A stretch of 64,000 nucleotides of DNA from Stereocaulon alpinum (Eukaryota > Ascomycota > Lecanoromycetes > Lecanorales > Stereocaulaceae): assembly GCA_018257865.1 (NCBI GenBank), contig JAEUBA010000113.1, positions 1-64,000 of the forward strand. The letters are read 5' to 3'. The notes beneath the pieces were generated by a model. The model had not been told where the DNA came from. It did no database searches and worked only from the letters and a program-made list of their open reading frames with translations. Position 1 is the stretch's first letter, and each line of letters starts with the position of its first letter. The position numbers were made by a program, and so were the translations under genes. Below are positions 10,116-21,593 of this stretch, in pieces.

Positions 10116-10247
10116 TATAAGAGTAGGAACTCCGGGCTAGAACCCTACCCCTAGACTATATAGAAGAGGTAAAAGTTAAGGATATCGGGTCTAATACCTA
10201 GTGGGCCCCTATTAGGGCCCTTATAGCGTATCTACCCCTTATAATTA
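10116..10247 (-). repeat. LTR of nested element (right copy)
   Basis: This is the 132-bp partner of 9626-9757. Transition differences such as GTCAAG to GTTAAG and GTCCGATACC to GTCTAATACC show that this copy took more RIP hits. Confidence 0.75.
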
Positions 10248-11497
10248 GCTAGGAAGGAGAATATCGGATACTCTTACTTAATAGATATATATTATATATT
10301 AGTACTAGGATAGTAAAGTACTATATTAGTCGAAAAATTATCCTCCTTTATCTACTACCTTATATAACTAATATTCTATAACTATTAGATATTAGTATAT
10401 TAGCCCTACTATCGACTATATATAAAAACTACGTCTATAGAATAACTCGCCTAGGCGCTAGATATATAATTAATAAAGTTAACTTTTTAGAAATACTCCG
10501 CCTTACCTATAAAGACGCTATTATACTAATAAATATTCTAAAAGCCTAGTAAACCGTAGGTCTATCGCCTTATAATCCTTAACTTATCGTCCAAAATTTC
10601 TTACTACTAAGGTAATAGAAGATAAGTAATATTATATTACTATCCCTAGTACTTAACGCCCTAATATATCGCTAGAGGTAATAGTTAGATTTAGTTTATT
10701 AGAGGCTATTCTAACTCCTAGAAATATATAATAAGTCTAAGCTTTAATAAAATAAGTACTTAATAGGTAGGACGCTAAGATAATTATCTAAAAAGTATAT
10801 AAATCTACGATCTCTATAATAGTAGATAGCGCGTTACTATAATATACTAATTCTAACTTAATAGCTTTAGCCTAAAGAAAAGAAGCTAAAAAGAAATATA
10901 AAAAAGGCCTCTTTATAGGCGCCTAAGTAATAAATTAAGAGGTCTTAGATAAGAGGTAAGAAGCTTAGGACTAAGATACTATATAGAGAAGACTTAGTAA
11001 TATCTCTAAGGATATCTTTAGAAGGTAAAAGTTAAAGAAAACGTATATAGAAAGACTAGTAAAACGAGTAATAGTAATACTAAAAAGATAAGCTCTAGCG
11101 ATATAAGTAATAGTAATACTAAAAAGATAAGCTCTAATAATATATACCTTAGTACTACTAATAATATATAACCTAACGCTGCTAGCGGTATACGCCCTAC
11201 CTATACTAGTAAGGTAAGCGCCGAAGATATAGTTACTAGCTATATAAACCCTAGAGATCTTAGTAACTCCTATATAGAAGCTTATTATAAAATTAGTAGT
11301 TAGGGTAACTAATACGGAGCTCGTAAGGCGATAGTAGCGAGCTAAGGAATAGAGTAGTAACCCTATTAGATAGTAATTAGGCCGTAGGTAACGTACTCGA
11401 TAGCCTCGTAAGGCGTATATAGGTATATAGCGACTTAGTAGGGTATAAAACGTTAATATCTGTAATAAAAATAAATGTTTAGAACTATGTTCAGTTG

Positions 11498-11551
11498 CCA
11501 GCCCTATAGGGCTGATCGGTTGGGCAGGTTGATCGGTTGGGGCGTGAATCC
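11498..11551 (-). repeat. Right terminal inverted repeat of Fot1-like element
   Basis: This is the inverted partner of 8457-8510 with one or two differences. TA and ordinary, non-RIP flanking DNA follow directly outside. Confidence 0.85.
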
Positions 11552-11553
11552 TT

Positions 11554-12408
11554 TCTAGTCTAACCTCGGGCCGACTTCCCTATATACAGTGGCACCTGGT
11601 CCTGCGATCGACAGTAAGACCACCATGCTGCAGCTCGAATCCTTGCCATCTACACACTCTCACAATTTACCCTCTGCTTGTTTCCAATGCATACCCTAGT
11701 ACTTGCTTGTCAGTATGGATGAAGCCTGCTGATGTTGTGGTGTATAACACATCATGGATCCTATGTGTCATCCGCCCGGAAAAGCAGCCTGACGTGAAGC
11801 TACAACGCTCGGAGCAATATGGCATAGCTTGGAGTATTCGTATCCTCTATGCCGCGACAGCTAGTGCGTAAGCTTACTCCGTTCGGAAATCCTTCCGGTC
11901 TCGCTTAGCGTACGTGTCATGAAAATGGTCCGGCTCCTTGGTTGCTTATTCCCAAAGCTTGGCTTCAAGGTCTCTTATCAACACATAGAAGAATTTGACT
12001 ATATTGTTGTTGACGAAGCCATGCCTACTCAGGGTTGGTCTTGAAAAGCCAAAGTACGCACAGCTTGGGCTCACGCTTCGATCACTGGAAATATACAGTA
12101 TCCATCCATGAGTGAACGATGGCCGGCGCACCGTGCATGCGTCTCATCAGGGTGGCCGGCATCCATGCTTCTTTTGGGTGGGCAGACTCGGCACGCTTAT
12201 TACAGGGGTGTGCAGATTCTTGTGAGTCGATTCACTCGCCAAGTGTAGTAGGATGTGGGAGTGCTTCGTGTATCACTTCCGAGGACCCCCAGCCGATAGG
12301 TAGCTTCCTATAAATGTGTACGACTTCTCTAAGTCTTGCATCTGCCACGACTTTTGCTTCACTCACTTTGTACTCGACTTACCAATTGGTCAACCCCCGC
12401 ATCTCGTC
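11554..12408. other. Intergenic, upstream of O-methyltransferase
   Basis: Normal base composition returns immediately after the transposon. No gene family was recognised. The region should contain the promoter of the O-methyltransferase gene. The short frames at 11946-12131 and 12119-12313 have no motif or plausible structure. Confidence 0.5.
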
Positions 12409-13846
12409 ATGTCTTCCACACCCTATGACATCCCCGCCTTGGTAAAGGAAATCAGTTCAACGAGCAACAATCTGGACAAGGACGGTGGAGAGGCACGTCG
12501 ACAGTGCCTGAATGCCGCGCGATCTTTGAGCTTTGCCTTGGAAACGCCCGTGGAGTCGATCCTCCGAAATGTCTGGGCTGAGGTGTGATAGTCTCCGTCT
12601 GATCAAGTCCTTCCCTACTGACAATGGACGGGACATAGCAAGGGCATCATGCTGCGCTGCGTGCTGCTATCAACCTGAACGTTTTCGAAAGACTGGATGA
12701 TGGAAACGGGAATGCGAAGAGTAGCTCCGAAGTTGCGAAGATGACGGGCGCGGACCCGTTCCTCATGGGTGGGTCGTGGCAAGGGCTTACGCAGTTTTCA
12801 GGATTATTGGGGTCGTGAATGCTAAGAGTTCTCTCAGGACGATTGTTGAAGCATCTAGCCACGATGGGGACTATCTACGAAACAGGACCCAATGAATACC
12901 TTGCAACTCCAGTTTCAAAGGCGCTCAAAGAGCCAATATATCGAGATGCCTATCCTACTATGTTTGTGCTGTCCATTATAATAGTTTGAGATCCTATTGA
13001 CTCAGGAGCTAATCATTCTGTCAGGTTCGATATCTGCGGTCCCAGTTTTTTTGCACTACCAGAATTTCTCGACAAAAGCCAGTATAAGAACCCTGAAAAC
13101 CCTGGCGATGGTGCATTCCAGCTTGGCCATGGCACCAAGAATCATTTTTTTGAATGGGTGTCTCAGCGTCCGGAACGTTTAGCCCAATTTCAGAATCACA
13201 TGGCGGGCTACCGCACAGGGCGACCAAGTTGGATGGATCACGGATTTTACCCTGTCGAGGAAAATCTGGTCAAGGGGGCTAAGATGACGGAAGATTCAAC
13301 CTTTCTGGTAGACGTAGGCGGCGGGAAAGGCCACGATTTGCAGGAACTTTACCGAAAGCATTCCAATCTACCTGGAAAGTTAGTACTTCAGGATCTCAAA
13401 GGTGTGATCGAGGAAGCCGAAGCATCTGGTCTCGAGAAGAAGATCGTACCCATGGAACATGACTTTTTTACAGAACAGCCAATCAAAGGTGCGTTCGCCA
13501 ACACAACCGGATCCATTTGCTAACATCGGTAGGCGCACGGGCATATTATATGCATTCCTGTCTGCATGACTGGCCTGATTCCAAAGCCCGCGAAATTCTC
13601 ATGAACCTTAAACCCGGCCTGACAAAAGGTTACAGCAAGCTCCTGATCAATGAAAACGTGATACCAGACCAAGGCGCTCACTGGCTGAGCACGGCTCTAG
13701 ACATGGTCATGATGGCCAACTTTTCGGCTAGCGAACGCACAGAGCAGAACTGGCAGGCGCTGCTAGAATCGGCCGGCTTCCAGATTGTAAAAATTTGGAC
13801 CTATGAACCAGGCACAGAGAGCCTAATCGAGGCTGAATTAATCTGA
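12409..13846 (+). CDS. S-adenosylmethionine-dependent O-methyltransferase
   Basis: This belongs to the fungal plant-type O-methyltransferase family that methylates hydroxyl groups of polyketides and other secondary metabolites. The ATG at 12409 begins MSSTPYDIPALVKEISS. Introns inferred from GT/AG are 12583-12638, 12769-12837, 12962-13024 and 13489-13532. The dimerisation helix region (HHAALRAAINLNVFERL) and RLLKHLATMGTIYETGPNEY precede MFDICGPSFFALPEFL. The SAM-binding motif VDVGGGKGHDLQEL lies in exon 4, and the catalytic region HSCLHDWPDSKAREIL in exon 5 contains the expected His. The protein is about 400 aa, normal for the family, and the frame is intact. Its neighbours are two P450s, suggesting a tailoring role in a metabolite pathway. 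The substrate cannot be deduced. Confidence 0.9.
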
Positions 13847-14730
13847 AGTCTGCTCCGCCGCACGATTGGCGTGCGAGGGAGCAACGTAGCTGTCTAAAGA
13901 GTGGTTGAGAGTTCAAATGGTAGCATCGATTGTGCACCTCAGCTGCCGATTAGTATTCCGGTAGAACGGAGAGCTGAGTTGACTAGTTCGGTTCCACCAT
14001 AATCAACAATGATAATTGCCTAGGCTACTTCAATAGTCGCGTGGCAGGGTTCACAATCCTGCCGTTCTGATCTGCTACGAGTTTAAATAAAGTACCTTCC
14101 ATGAAAGCCATCATTCGCTGACTTCAAAACGGGTTTGAACGATTGGCTCTTCACGAGGCTGTCTGATAAAGAGAGCAAGTCTCTCGCGTGTCAATTGACG
14201 CTACCATCCAGCCGGATCGTGAAGTCCGATGCAGCTAATGTGCTTACTGGCCCACGATGCGTGATATGATTGTCAAAGATGCGATTGGACAACTCACCTG
14301 CATCCATCACCAAGGATCCTTTCCCGCACATCTCCGCGCATATCCCATAGATTCGCTTCCGTTTCACTTATATATGGGCCCTGCACGACTATCACATAAC
14401 ATTACCAAACCATGCATGAACTATCTTTCGTATATTGTGCATAATGTGAGTGATCAATTAGTGTACTCACCCCGAAGGGATTTAGATGCATCTAGACTAA
14501 CAGGCGTGCAGGCATCATCGACAGCACTTTAGTCTTGCCCCTTATATCTTGGCAATCCTCTTTAGAATGCTTCACCCATCGCCTCACTTCGGACGCTTCT
14601 CCAAGCACTTCACCTGTATAATACTGCCATCGTGCATTGAAGGCTCTTCTTTGGGAGGTTTTCAAGCTAATACGCATCTTCACGACCCTAAGACCACACA
14701 ATACCCTATAGCCTCTACGAAGTGGAGACT
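13847..14730. other. Intergenic between O-methyltransferase and P450
   Basis: No gene recognised. The stretch should hold the terminator of the methyltransferase and the promoter of the downstream P450, but no specific site can be supported. Confidence 0.5.
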
Positions 14731-16598
14731 ATGGACGGGTTCCAGAATTTGCCCATGACTCAAATATGCGTCGCTATGCTTGCCTTCTGGCTCATCTTCA
14801 CAACGGCACGAAATTGGATGACTGCTTCCAGGTCGCCTCTTTCAGATATTCCGGGCCCATGGCTGGCGAGGTTCACAAGGATTTGGCTGATGCATGCAAT
14901 CAACACACGGTCGTGGGAAAAGATTAACGTTCGTCTGCACCGCAAGTACGGTAAGCGTCAGACGCCCGTTCGAATCCTGAAAACCTTTCTAAGTCTTTGA
15001 CGCAGGACCTGTCGTACGAATCTCGCCCAACGAATACAGCATAGATGACCCCGACGCAGCTAGAATTATATATCGTACTAGAAATGAGCTTGTCAAGGTG
15101 CGGCGATATGCCCATTTATATCACCTATAATATCGTTAATTGTTGTTAAGGGGGAACGCTACTCAGCCTGGGGTTTGCCGGACGTGGAGCCAATGATCTT
15201 TACCGAACGAGACATAGAGCGCCACAAACGGAGGAGAAAAGAGGTGAGCGGGCTGTATTCAACCAGTGTGCTTTACAACATGGAAAAGCCTCTCGACAAG
15301 GTTGTGGAAACGCTATTGGACAGACTGTCTCGCTTTGCGGATACGGACGAGATGATAGAATTGTGTGATTATTTACATTATTTTGCATTTGATGCCATTG
15401 GGGTATTTACAGTATGCACACATAAGCCTCCATTAGCAAGAGTGTTAACTGATACAGTCGTGTAGTTCGGCAGAGTCTTTGGCTTTCTTCAGGCCGGCCA
15501 GGATATCAGCAACGTCATGAAAACGATCCATGGCTACTCGCGCTATGGTGCTGTTGTTGGCGTCTTCGCAGAATGGCATCCGATCGTATTCAAGATAATG
15601 ACTGCACTAGCTACGGGAAAGGACGTCGGTATGGCCTATCTTATCAAGTTTACAACTCAAAGTATTGCCCAATTTGGCAAGCAAGCGCAAGATTACAAGG
15701 AGGGCGAGGGTGACTTACTAAGCTCGCTACTAGCGAAGCACCAAAGGGACCCGGAGGCATTCACTATAGGAGATGTGCACCACCATACACTGCCAAATGT
15801 CGTGGGAGGCGCTGAGACAACTGGGATAACGCTGAGCGCCGCCATGTACTTCCTTTGGAAAAATCCGCAGATCCTAGCAAAGTTGAGAAACGAATTAGAC
15901 ACGATGAGGTCGGCGGGGATGCTCCAAGATTTGGTCACCGTCAAGGATGCAGCTAGCTGTCGGTATCTACAAGCCGTCATCAAAGAGACCCTGCGATTGC
16001 ACCCAGGCAATGGCCTCGGGCTGACGCGCCTAGTACCTAAAGGCGGATTGACCCTATCAGGCTGTTATTTCCCAGAAGGGGTATGTCTCTGCCGTCAAAT
16101 TCCGCGATCATGAAGACAAATCAGAAAGAACTCATGATACTTGCAGACGGAGGTTAGCATAAACGCATATGTAGCTCACGCGAACCGCACCGTCTTTGGC
16201 GAAGACGCACATTCATTTCGCCCGGAACGCTGGCTTCAAGACCAAGAGACTCTCAATCGAATGGAAAATTACCTTCTGACGGTACGATCACAATCCCTCT
16301 GTTTCTGTTCCATACCTAAGCGGCCCAGCCTCTTCGCTTGTCGAGTTATGTTACTCTAACAGATATCATTCCTTACACTTATGGCTAACGTTACTACGTT
16401 TAATAGTTCGGCAAAGGTCCTCGCACCTGTCTGGGCAAGAACATCAGCCTAATGGAAGTCAACAAGCTAGTTCCGGAATTGGTGATGCGCTTCGACTTCG
16501 AGTTCGAAAATCCAGAACGGCAGTGGACTGTGCATAATGATTGGTTCGTAAGACAACAGAATATTCGAGTCAGGGTCAGGAGAAGGCAAACTGCGTAG
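14731..16598 (+). CDS. Cytochrome P450 monooxygenase (pisatin demethylase-like type)
   Basis: This is a microsomal haem-thiolate monooxygenase. The ATG at 14731 is preferred because the in-frame codon upstream (14722) is GTG. An N-terminal membrane anchor (MLAFWLIFTTA) is followed by the proline-rich hinge SDIPGPWLARF. The six exons are joined by introns at about 14951-15005, 15098-15150, 15402-15465, 16081-16146 and 16282-16407. Motifs in order are the I-helix GGAETTG, the K-helix KETLR (ExxR), the PERW region FRPERWL, and the haem loop FGKGPRTCLGKNISLMEV with the cysteine ligand. The protein is about 500 aa, the normal size. The hinge and helices resemble fungal P450s such as pisatin demethylase and benzoate hydroxylase relatives, but substrate class is inference only. 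It lies next to, and on the same strand as, the O-methyltransferase. Confidence 0.9.
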
Positions 16599-17908
16599 GA
16601 GTGGAAATGTCGTTTGGGGCGAGTGTAGGCAGTAGATCCCGCACACTTCGTCCTGTACTGCCCCACTGAGGTTTGAAAGTTTTGCTGTGGTAGGCAGCAG
16701 GATAGACAGGCACCTATTCTATTGGATGGAAAGTCAGCGGCCGATAATAGATCGTTTCCAAGTTCCAGACGGCGAGAACAGTCACCAAGAGGACCGCCGT
16801 AAAGGGCGTTGAGACTATCTTGAATCGAACATATTTCCGCATGTACAAGGAACGCTTCTGGATTTACCCCATCTGGCGATGACTGTGTAGGTCCGGAGTT
16901 CCAAGATTGATATCAAATCTAACTATCATAGTCCCTATGAGCCTGACTACCTAGTATCATTGAGAAGGCACGCAAATTGACAATGTATGCAACGTAGAGC
17001 GTGAAAAGATGGCCAATCGATCAGTGTGATGAGAGCACAAACGGACCAGTACACATGACTCGAGCAGAGGAAGGATCAGCAAAGGCCATCCTCGGCCGAG
17101 TACGGCGTCTCATATCATGCACGTAATTGATGTCAGCGGTGTTGGCATACGTTTCGTACCCGAACATCAACAGCCACAGTAGTAAACGCAATAACAATTG
17201 GTTAGCTTGTCAAAGCAAATTGATACGTGGAGCTTACCATTGGCTTCTTGGAAATTCCTAGTCTTGGTCGTCTGATAGGCTTTTGTAAATTGATCAAGTA
17301 CAAAGATATATACGTGTTGGATGAATGCACGGGTCTAAGCCCGCACTAAAATTGCCTGACAGCTGCTCCCTACAATCCGTGTGGACGCCTACTTCAGGGG
17401 TCAGCTTTAGATGAGGCATGAAAGAAGGTATGCAGATAGGTTTAATATCCACGCAAGGAGGCGGGTTCGACTTGGGATTGAAGTTGGCGATATCAAAGTT
17501 GGCGTCTTCCAAAGGGCACAACAGTCAACATGACGGAAATGCAATCTGAAGTGGTGAACTTCTCGGTGTGACTTAATGTACGATGGAAGGGAATGCGCCT
17601 TTCGACGTAGCAAAGAGCTCAACGCAGGCCGTAACCCGCAAGCCCGCGTACCCTAGGTAATGTAAGTACCTTACCTAGACTGATGTGGTAAGGTACTGTA
17701 GGTACTGTTCAGAGTCTTGGCATTCAGCCCACCCAGACAGGCTCGGTTCATGGAGGCTTTGGGCTATCTACTTTCTTAGACACCTAGGTCGGACTCCACT
17801 GTTCATACGCAAACATCTGTCCACTCGTTCAAGAATATGATACTTCACTTGTCTTTCTTATACACAATGGTTGACTTCCCACTTTGTGTCTATCTAGCCT
17901 TTATCTGT
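16599..17908. other. Convergent intergenic region between two P450 genes
   Basis: This is the 3' flank of both P450 genes, which point towards each other. Only short frames occur and no family was recognised. A short direct repeat rich in GGTAC/GTAAGGTAC lies near 17650-17710. Confidence 0.5.
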
Positions 17909-20017
17909 CTATCCACTACCACTAAAGCTTGCTCGAGTAGCAACTAACCTTCTATGCCCTCTTGACCTTCTAAACTCCAACACGGGCCCATCTTTCTTAC
18001 TAGTCATCTGATCCTCAACCTGATACTCACCCTTTCTCTCGACGCCCCTATCTTCCCAACGTCCAAACCCACCTTCTCCCTCCCTCCCCGCAACCCTCAT
18101 CTCCCCTAGCCACACTACCCTCCCCACCGCCAACGTCATCTCCACATAGGCCAAGGACTTTGCAGCACAAGCTCTAGGACCAGCACTGAATGGCATAAAG
18201 GCAGATTTGGCGAGAGCGACTTCTTCGGCAGATGTCACCGGTTCAAGCCAGCGAGACGGGTTATAGGCCCATGGGTTGGGGAAGTAGAGAGGGTTATGGT
18301 GGAGAGAGTAGATACCCGTGCCTACGTCTAGACCAGGTGGGAGGTGTTTAGCCACGCTATTGTCTTCATCTGTAATAGAGAGACCGCCAGCCAAGATCTC
18401 GCGCCAGAAGACACCAGGCGCTGGTGGCGACATCCGCATCGCCTCGTCGACGCAGGCGCGGAGGTAGGTGCAGGAATGGAGGGTGGGACCTTGAACGATC
18501 GATTCAACAGTCGGGAAGGTCGAGCGCAGGGAGTCTTGCAGGGTTGAGAGGCAGGACGGATTCCGAGAGAGGTAGAAGAAGGTGGCTGAGATCGCAGTGG
18601 CCGTTGTGTCGCCGCCTGGGCTATGTTAATTTGAGGCTCTAGGGTTCTTGGCTCGCGGGTAGCGAAATCAGTGGACATCGCCCCATGTCAGCAGTTATGG
18701 CGGCATGGAGTCATCGGTCAAGTGTCCTCTATGCCCAGAATACTGTCCAAGTACATCTTCGTGAAGCTCTGGTCGGACACGCCACCTCCAACCAGATCCG
18801 ACAAGAGGTGACTTCGATGGGACTTTGTTCAAGGCTTTTTGCTACCCGCAATGCTAAAATCAAGTATGGTGATAGCATTGGCTTACCTGCACTGATCATT
18901 AAATAGGCCTCTGACCAAACTTCCTCAAAGGAAAGAGTCTCTCCTGTGACAGGGTCTTTGGCTTTGAGCAGATGCGACATGATATCCTGCCTTGAGTTAT
19001 CCTCTCTCTCAATCCTACTCTCGACAATATATTTGGTGGCGGCTAGGTATCGCGCACGCTCTTTGAGAAGCCTTGGGAAGAGCCACGTATCTGCACTAAG
19101 CCAACTAGAACCGGCACGGAAGAGCCAGGGGTATTGCATGGCTATGTACGAGCGCTTGATGTAGCCGCAGATGACCTCAGTGATGAATCGGTGTTTTGGA
19201 CTTGTCAGCATGTCCAGGGATTTGCCAAACGCGAGATCAGAGACTATATCCATCGTGAGGTAGGTGTCTTCCAGAAGTTAGTCAAGTCTTCCAGTGTCAG
19301 AATGCTAAATCTGAGCATACCCCACTTCGCCATGTTCATTTTTCCTGACCAGACACTTGTCGCTTCCATTCCTGAAGCCTTTGGCGCCATGTACAAAGCA
19401 TCACAAAGCTTCCTCACCTTATCCACAACGAAAGGCTCTGCAGATCGCAATGCCGAGTCAGAAAATCCTTGACTAATGATTCTTCGTTTGCGTCCATGCA
19501 TCTTCTTGTCGATGACAGTGTGGCTATTCCAGGTCCCAGGGAAAACTGGTAACGGTGCGTACCCTTTCGATTTCTGGACATTGCTAGCGGTACTGTAGAT
19601 ATCTTTGACAGCATGATTGGTATTGATCAAAAGGCGATCGGGAGCATAGCGGACATAGGGGCCTATAAACAATCAGAACCGTGACAAAACCACTATGAAA
19701 TAGGCAAGCAGGAAGTTGTGTACCATATTTCTCATGGCATCTCCATACATCGAGGTGAAGGTCCCCTTTGTATGCATGGTACATTCCATAGAAGTACGTA
19801 ATCTGGAGAACACGGTTAGGAGCCGCTGTTGCAGTACTTTCAAGAGCTGCTTCACCTTAGCCACAATGGGGCCGGGGTACTTGGCGTAAGGATGTAATGT
19901 TAGTCGGTAAACACCAAGACCCACCACATAGAGGGCAAGGAGCACTGGCACAAGCAGCAACGTTTGCGCAGTGAGGACAAAGAAAGAGATGTGTGATTGA
20001 AACATGGTCGACTCCAT
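17909..20017 (-). CDS. Cytochrome P450 monooxygenase
   Basis: This second microsomal P450 is convergent with the first. The ATG at 20017 begins MESTMFQSHISFF, followed by a long hydrophobic anchor and HPYAKYPGP. A following exon gives ITYFYGMYHAYKGDLHLDVW, matching the family's YHA.KGD...W..HEKYG region, then PYVRYAPDRLL and HGRKRRIISQGFS (C-helix). The I-helix is split by an intron of about 275 nt (about 18616-18890): EAYLMISAG joins GGDTTATAISATFFY. Next come the K-helix DEAMRMSPP, NPSRWLEP and the haem loop FSAGPRACAAKSLAYVEM with its Cys ligand. The frame is intact. The unusual residues after the haem Cys (Ala-Ala instead of x-Gly) are seen in some P450 families. Substrate unknown; context suggests secondary metabolism. 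Confidence 0.88.
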
Positions 20018-21593
20018 ATCTTCGTTCAGTCAACGCTAGCGACTTGGTAGATTTCCTTCATGAGTGAAAAGGATAGCTGGTTGAGACAGATACAAGTAGA
20101 GCCATATTGATTGAAAAATGCCTTTCGAGACCTTCACTCGATCGGCCTTATTCTGCATCGATGCGATGCATCCCGATCATAGAGAGGGAAGACCAAGACT
20201 CGGGCGCACATCCGCTTGGAGAACATTCAAGCATACCCAATAGCAGCAGGATTAAGGCCACCATCATCATTACAGGGTTCCCCCTAGCCGGTTTCAAATG
20301 GATGTGTTCGTGACCGTCGCTGCCACTTACGAGTTTGGTAACGCCGAGCCATTGCAATGATCGCAAGTTCATTATCCGAGATTGATCTGTGCAACACGAT
20401 CGAAGGCCACCGATGTCGTCTTGGAGCCTATTAAATGAATGATATTGTAGCAGTCATTGCCTCTTGCAGGCTTGATAGCAACGTGGCAACAGCAATGAGT
20501 GGAAAGCTACCGGTATCCATCGCGAGTCCTGCTAGCTGATAATTGATTAACGCTGTTATAAACTCATTACCTTTTGCAAAATTAGTAATGCTGGGGAGAG
20601 AGCGCTGGATTCATGTCGTTATCCGAAGATGAGTTGTACAATTCGGAAACTCTAAGCCGTGACCACAAACTGTGATGTCCCGAAAGATCAGGATGTCATA
20701 ACCCAATAGAGCCAATGTAACCGGATCATGGTTTGTGACCCGTTCACCTGAGTTGCCATACCTTTCTCTTCGTACTTGTATTGCAGGATAGGATTACCTA
20801 CCTATCTCATCAACCGCGATCATAAGATTCTACAGAGGTGAATCGTATCATTTCAGACCATGAAGGTAATAAGGAAGATGATTTCGCTGCATCAGGATTC
20901 GATGAGATTGCATGCCCACCGGATAGCGACCTCCTCTACTGCCATCTCCACCATCTGCCCCAGATGTTGCCTTCCAAGCCAGTGACGTGAGAGTTGAACA
21001 GTAGAAACACACTTCACATACAATATGACTGAACGTGTGAACGTTGGCTCGTGTATCCGAAGAATATTCTAGAGTTTCAGGGCGTTTAGCGCAACTCCGA
21101 ACTGTTGGCGTCATTATCTGTAACGTGCGCAGGGATCAATGAAGTGAATCACGGTCCCAAGCACAGGCTGCTTCCGCTGAGTGGTCCAATGATGTAGCTA
21201 AGCCGAGGAGGCTTCGGACGCATATGCTCAATGCGGAAGCCTGTGTCCGTAGAGCAAGTGGATGACTGCCCGAGATCTTTGGAAGAGGTGTTCTTTGCAC
21301 CGCGTGAGCTTTGTGATAGAGAACGAACCTGCATCATTTCTTAGATCTTGAGAACCCATCATACAATCGACGTCACTTGAGCGGTCAGTAAGCACGACGC
21401 TTGCCAGGGCGAGTGTAAGAGTGTTTTGGCCCACAAAAGTACATGATGCATGATAGCTTCCGGCAAAGCTACTTTGCTCCATCATCTATCGCCATCTGCC
21501 AAGGGCTACTGCTACATCTTGCTGCTTTGTGCTAGACACGCTAAGAGGGCTTACCGTACACTAAAGATTGTGCATCTCGTTCTCTTGCGAGTA
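20018..21593. other. Intergenic, no gene recognised
   Basis: About 1.6 kb separates the P450 promoter from the 3' end of the Abp1 gene. All frames are short and show no motif. This is also where secondary-metabolism-type genes give way to housekeeping genes. Confidence 0.5.

Larger units (their letters stand above)
9626..10247 (-). mobile_element. Nested miniature LTR retroelement (TRIM-like)
   Basis: Two 132-bp direct repeats lie at 9626-9757 and 10116-10247. They share GAGTAGGAACTCCGGGC, the ATATCGGG block and GGCCCCTATTAGGGCCCTTA, and differ almost only by C/T or G/A transitions. Their ends are TG...TA at left and TA...TA at right, as expected of TG...CA after RIP. The flanks are ATTAG (9621-9625) and GCTAG (10248-10252), a possible 5-bp target duplication altered by transitions. 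Reading on the minus strand, a G-rich polypurine tract (about 9758-9768) abuts the 3' LTR and a tRNA-like sequence begins 5 nt after the 5' LTR. The internal region is only 358 bp with no coding capacity, so it would depend on another element for transposition. Confidence 0.75.
8455..11553 (+). mobile_element. Fot1/pogo-type Tc1-mariner transposon, RIP-inactivated
   Basis: The inverted termini are about 53 bp: GGATTCACCCCCCAACCGAT at 8457 and, on the other strand from about 11551, GGATTCACGCCCCAACCGAT. They match almost perfectly to the GGGCTG block and are flanked by TA on each side, as in Tc1/mariner. The plus strand still reads as a pogo/Fot1 DDE transposase through stops: KFLS.YKEIKTKY near 9160, then DIYNIDKKGF near 9316 (first catalytic Asp region), and after the nested insert LPPY, LLDISILA, RITRLGARYIINKVNFLEIL and AW..VGLSPYNP near 10350-10580. 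The coding part lacks CpA/TpG almost completely and is full of TAA/TAG, so no transposase can be made. A 622-bp retroelement is inserted within it. Confidence 0.85.

Noticed and set aside
14722..14730. Earlier start for the first P450
   Set aside because: The codon at 14722 is GTG; ATG at 14731 gives a normal membrane-anchor N-terminus.
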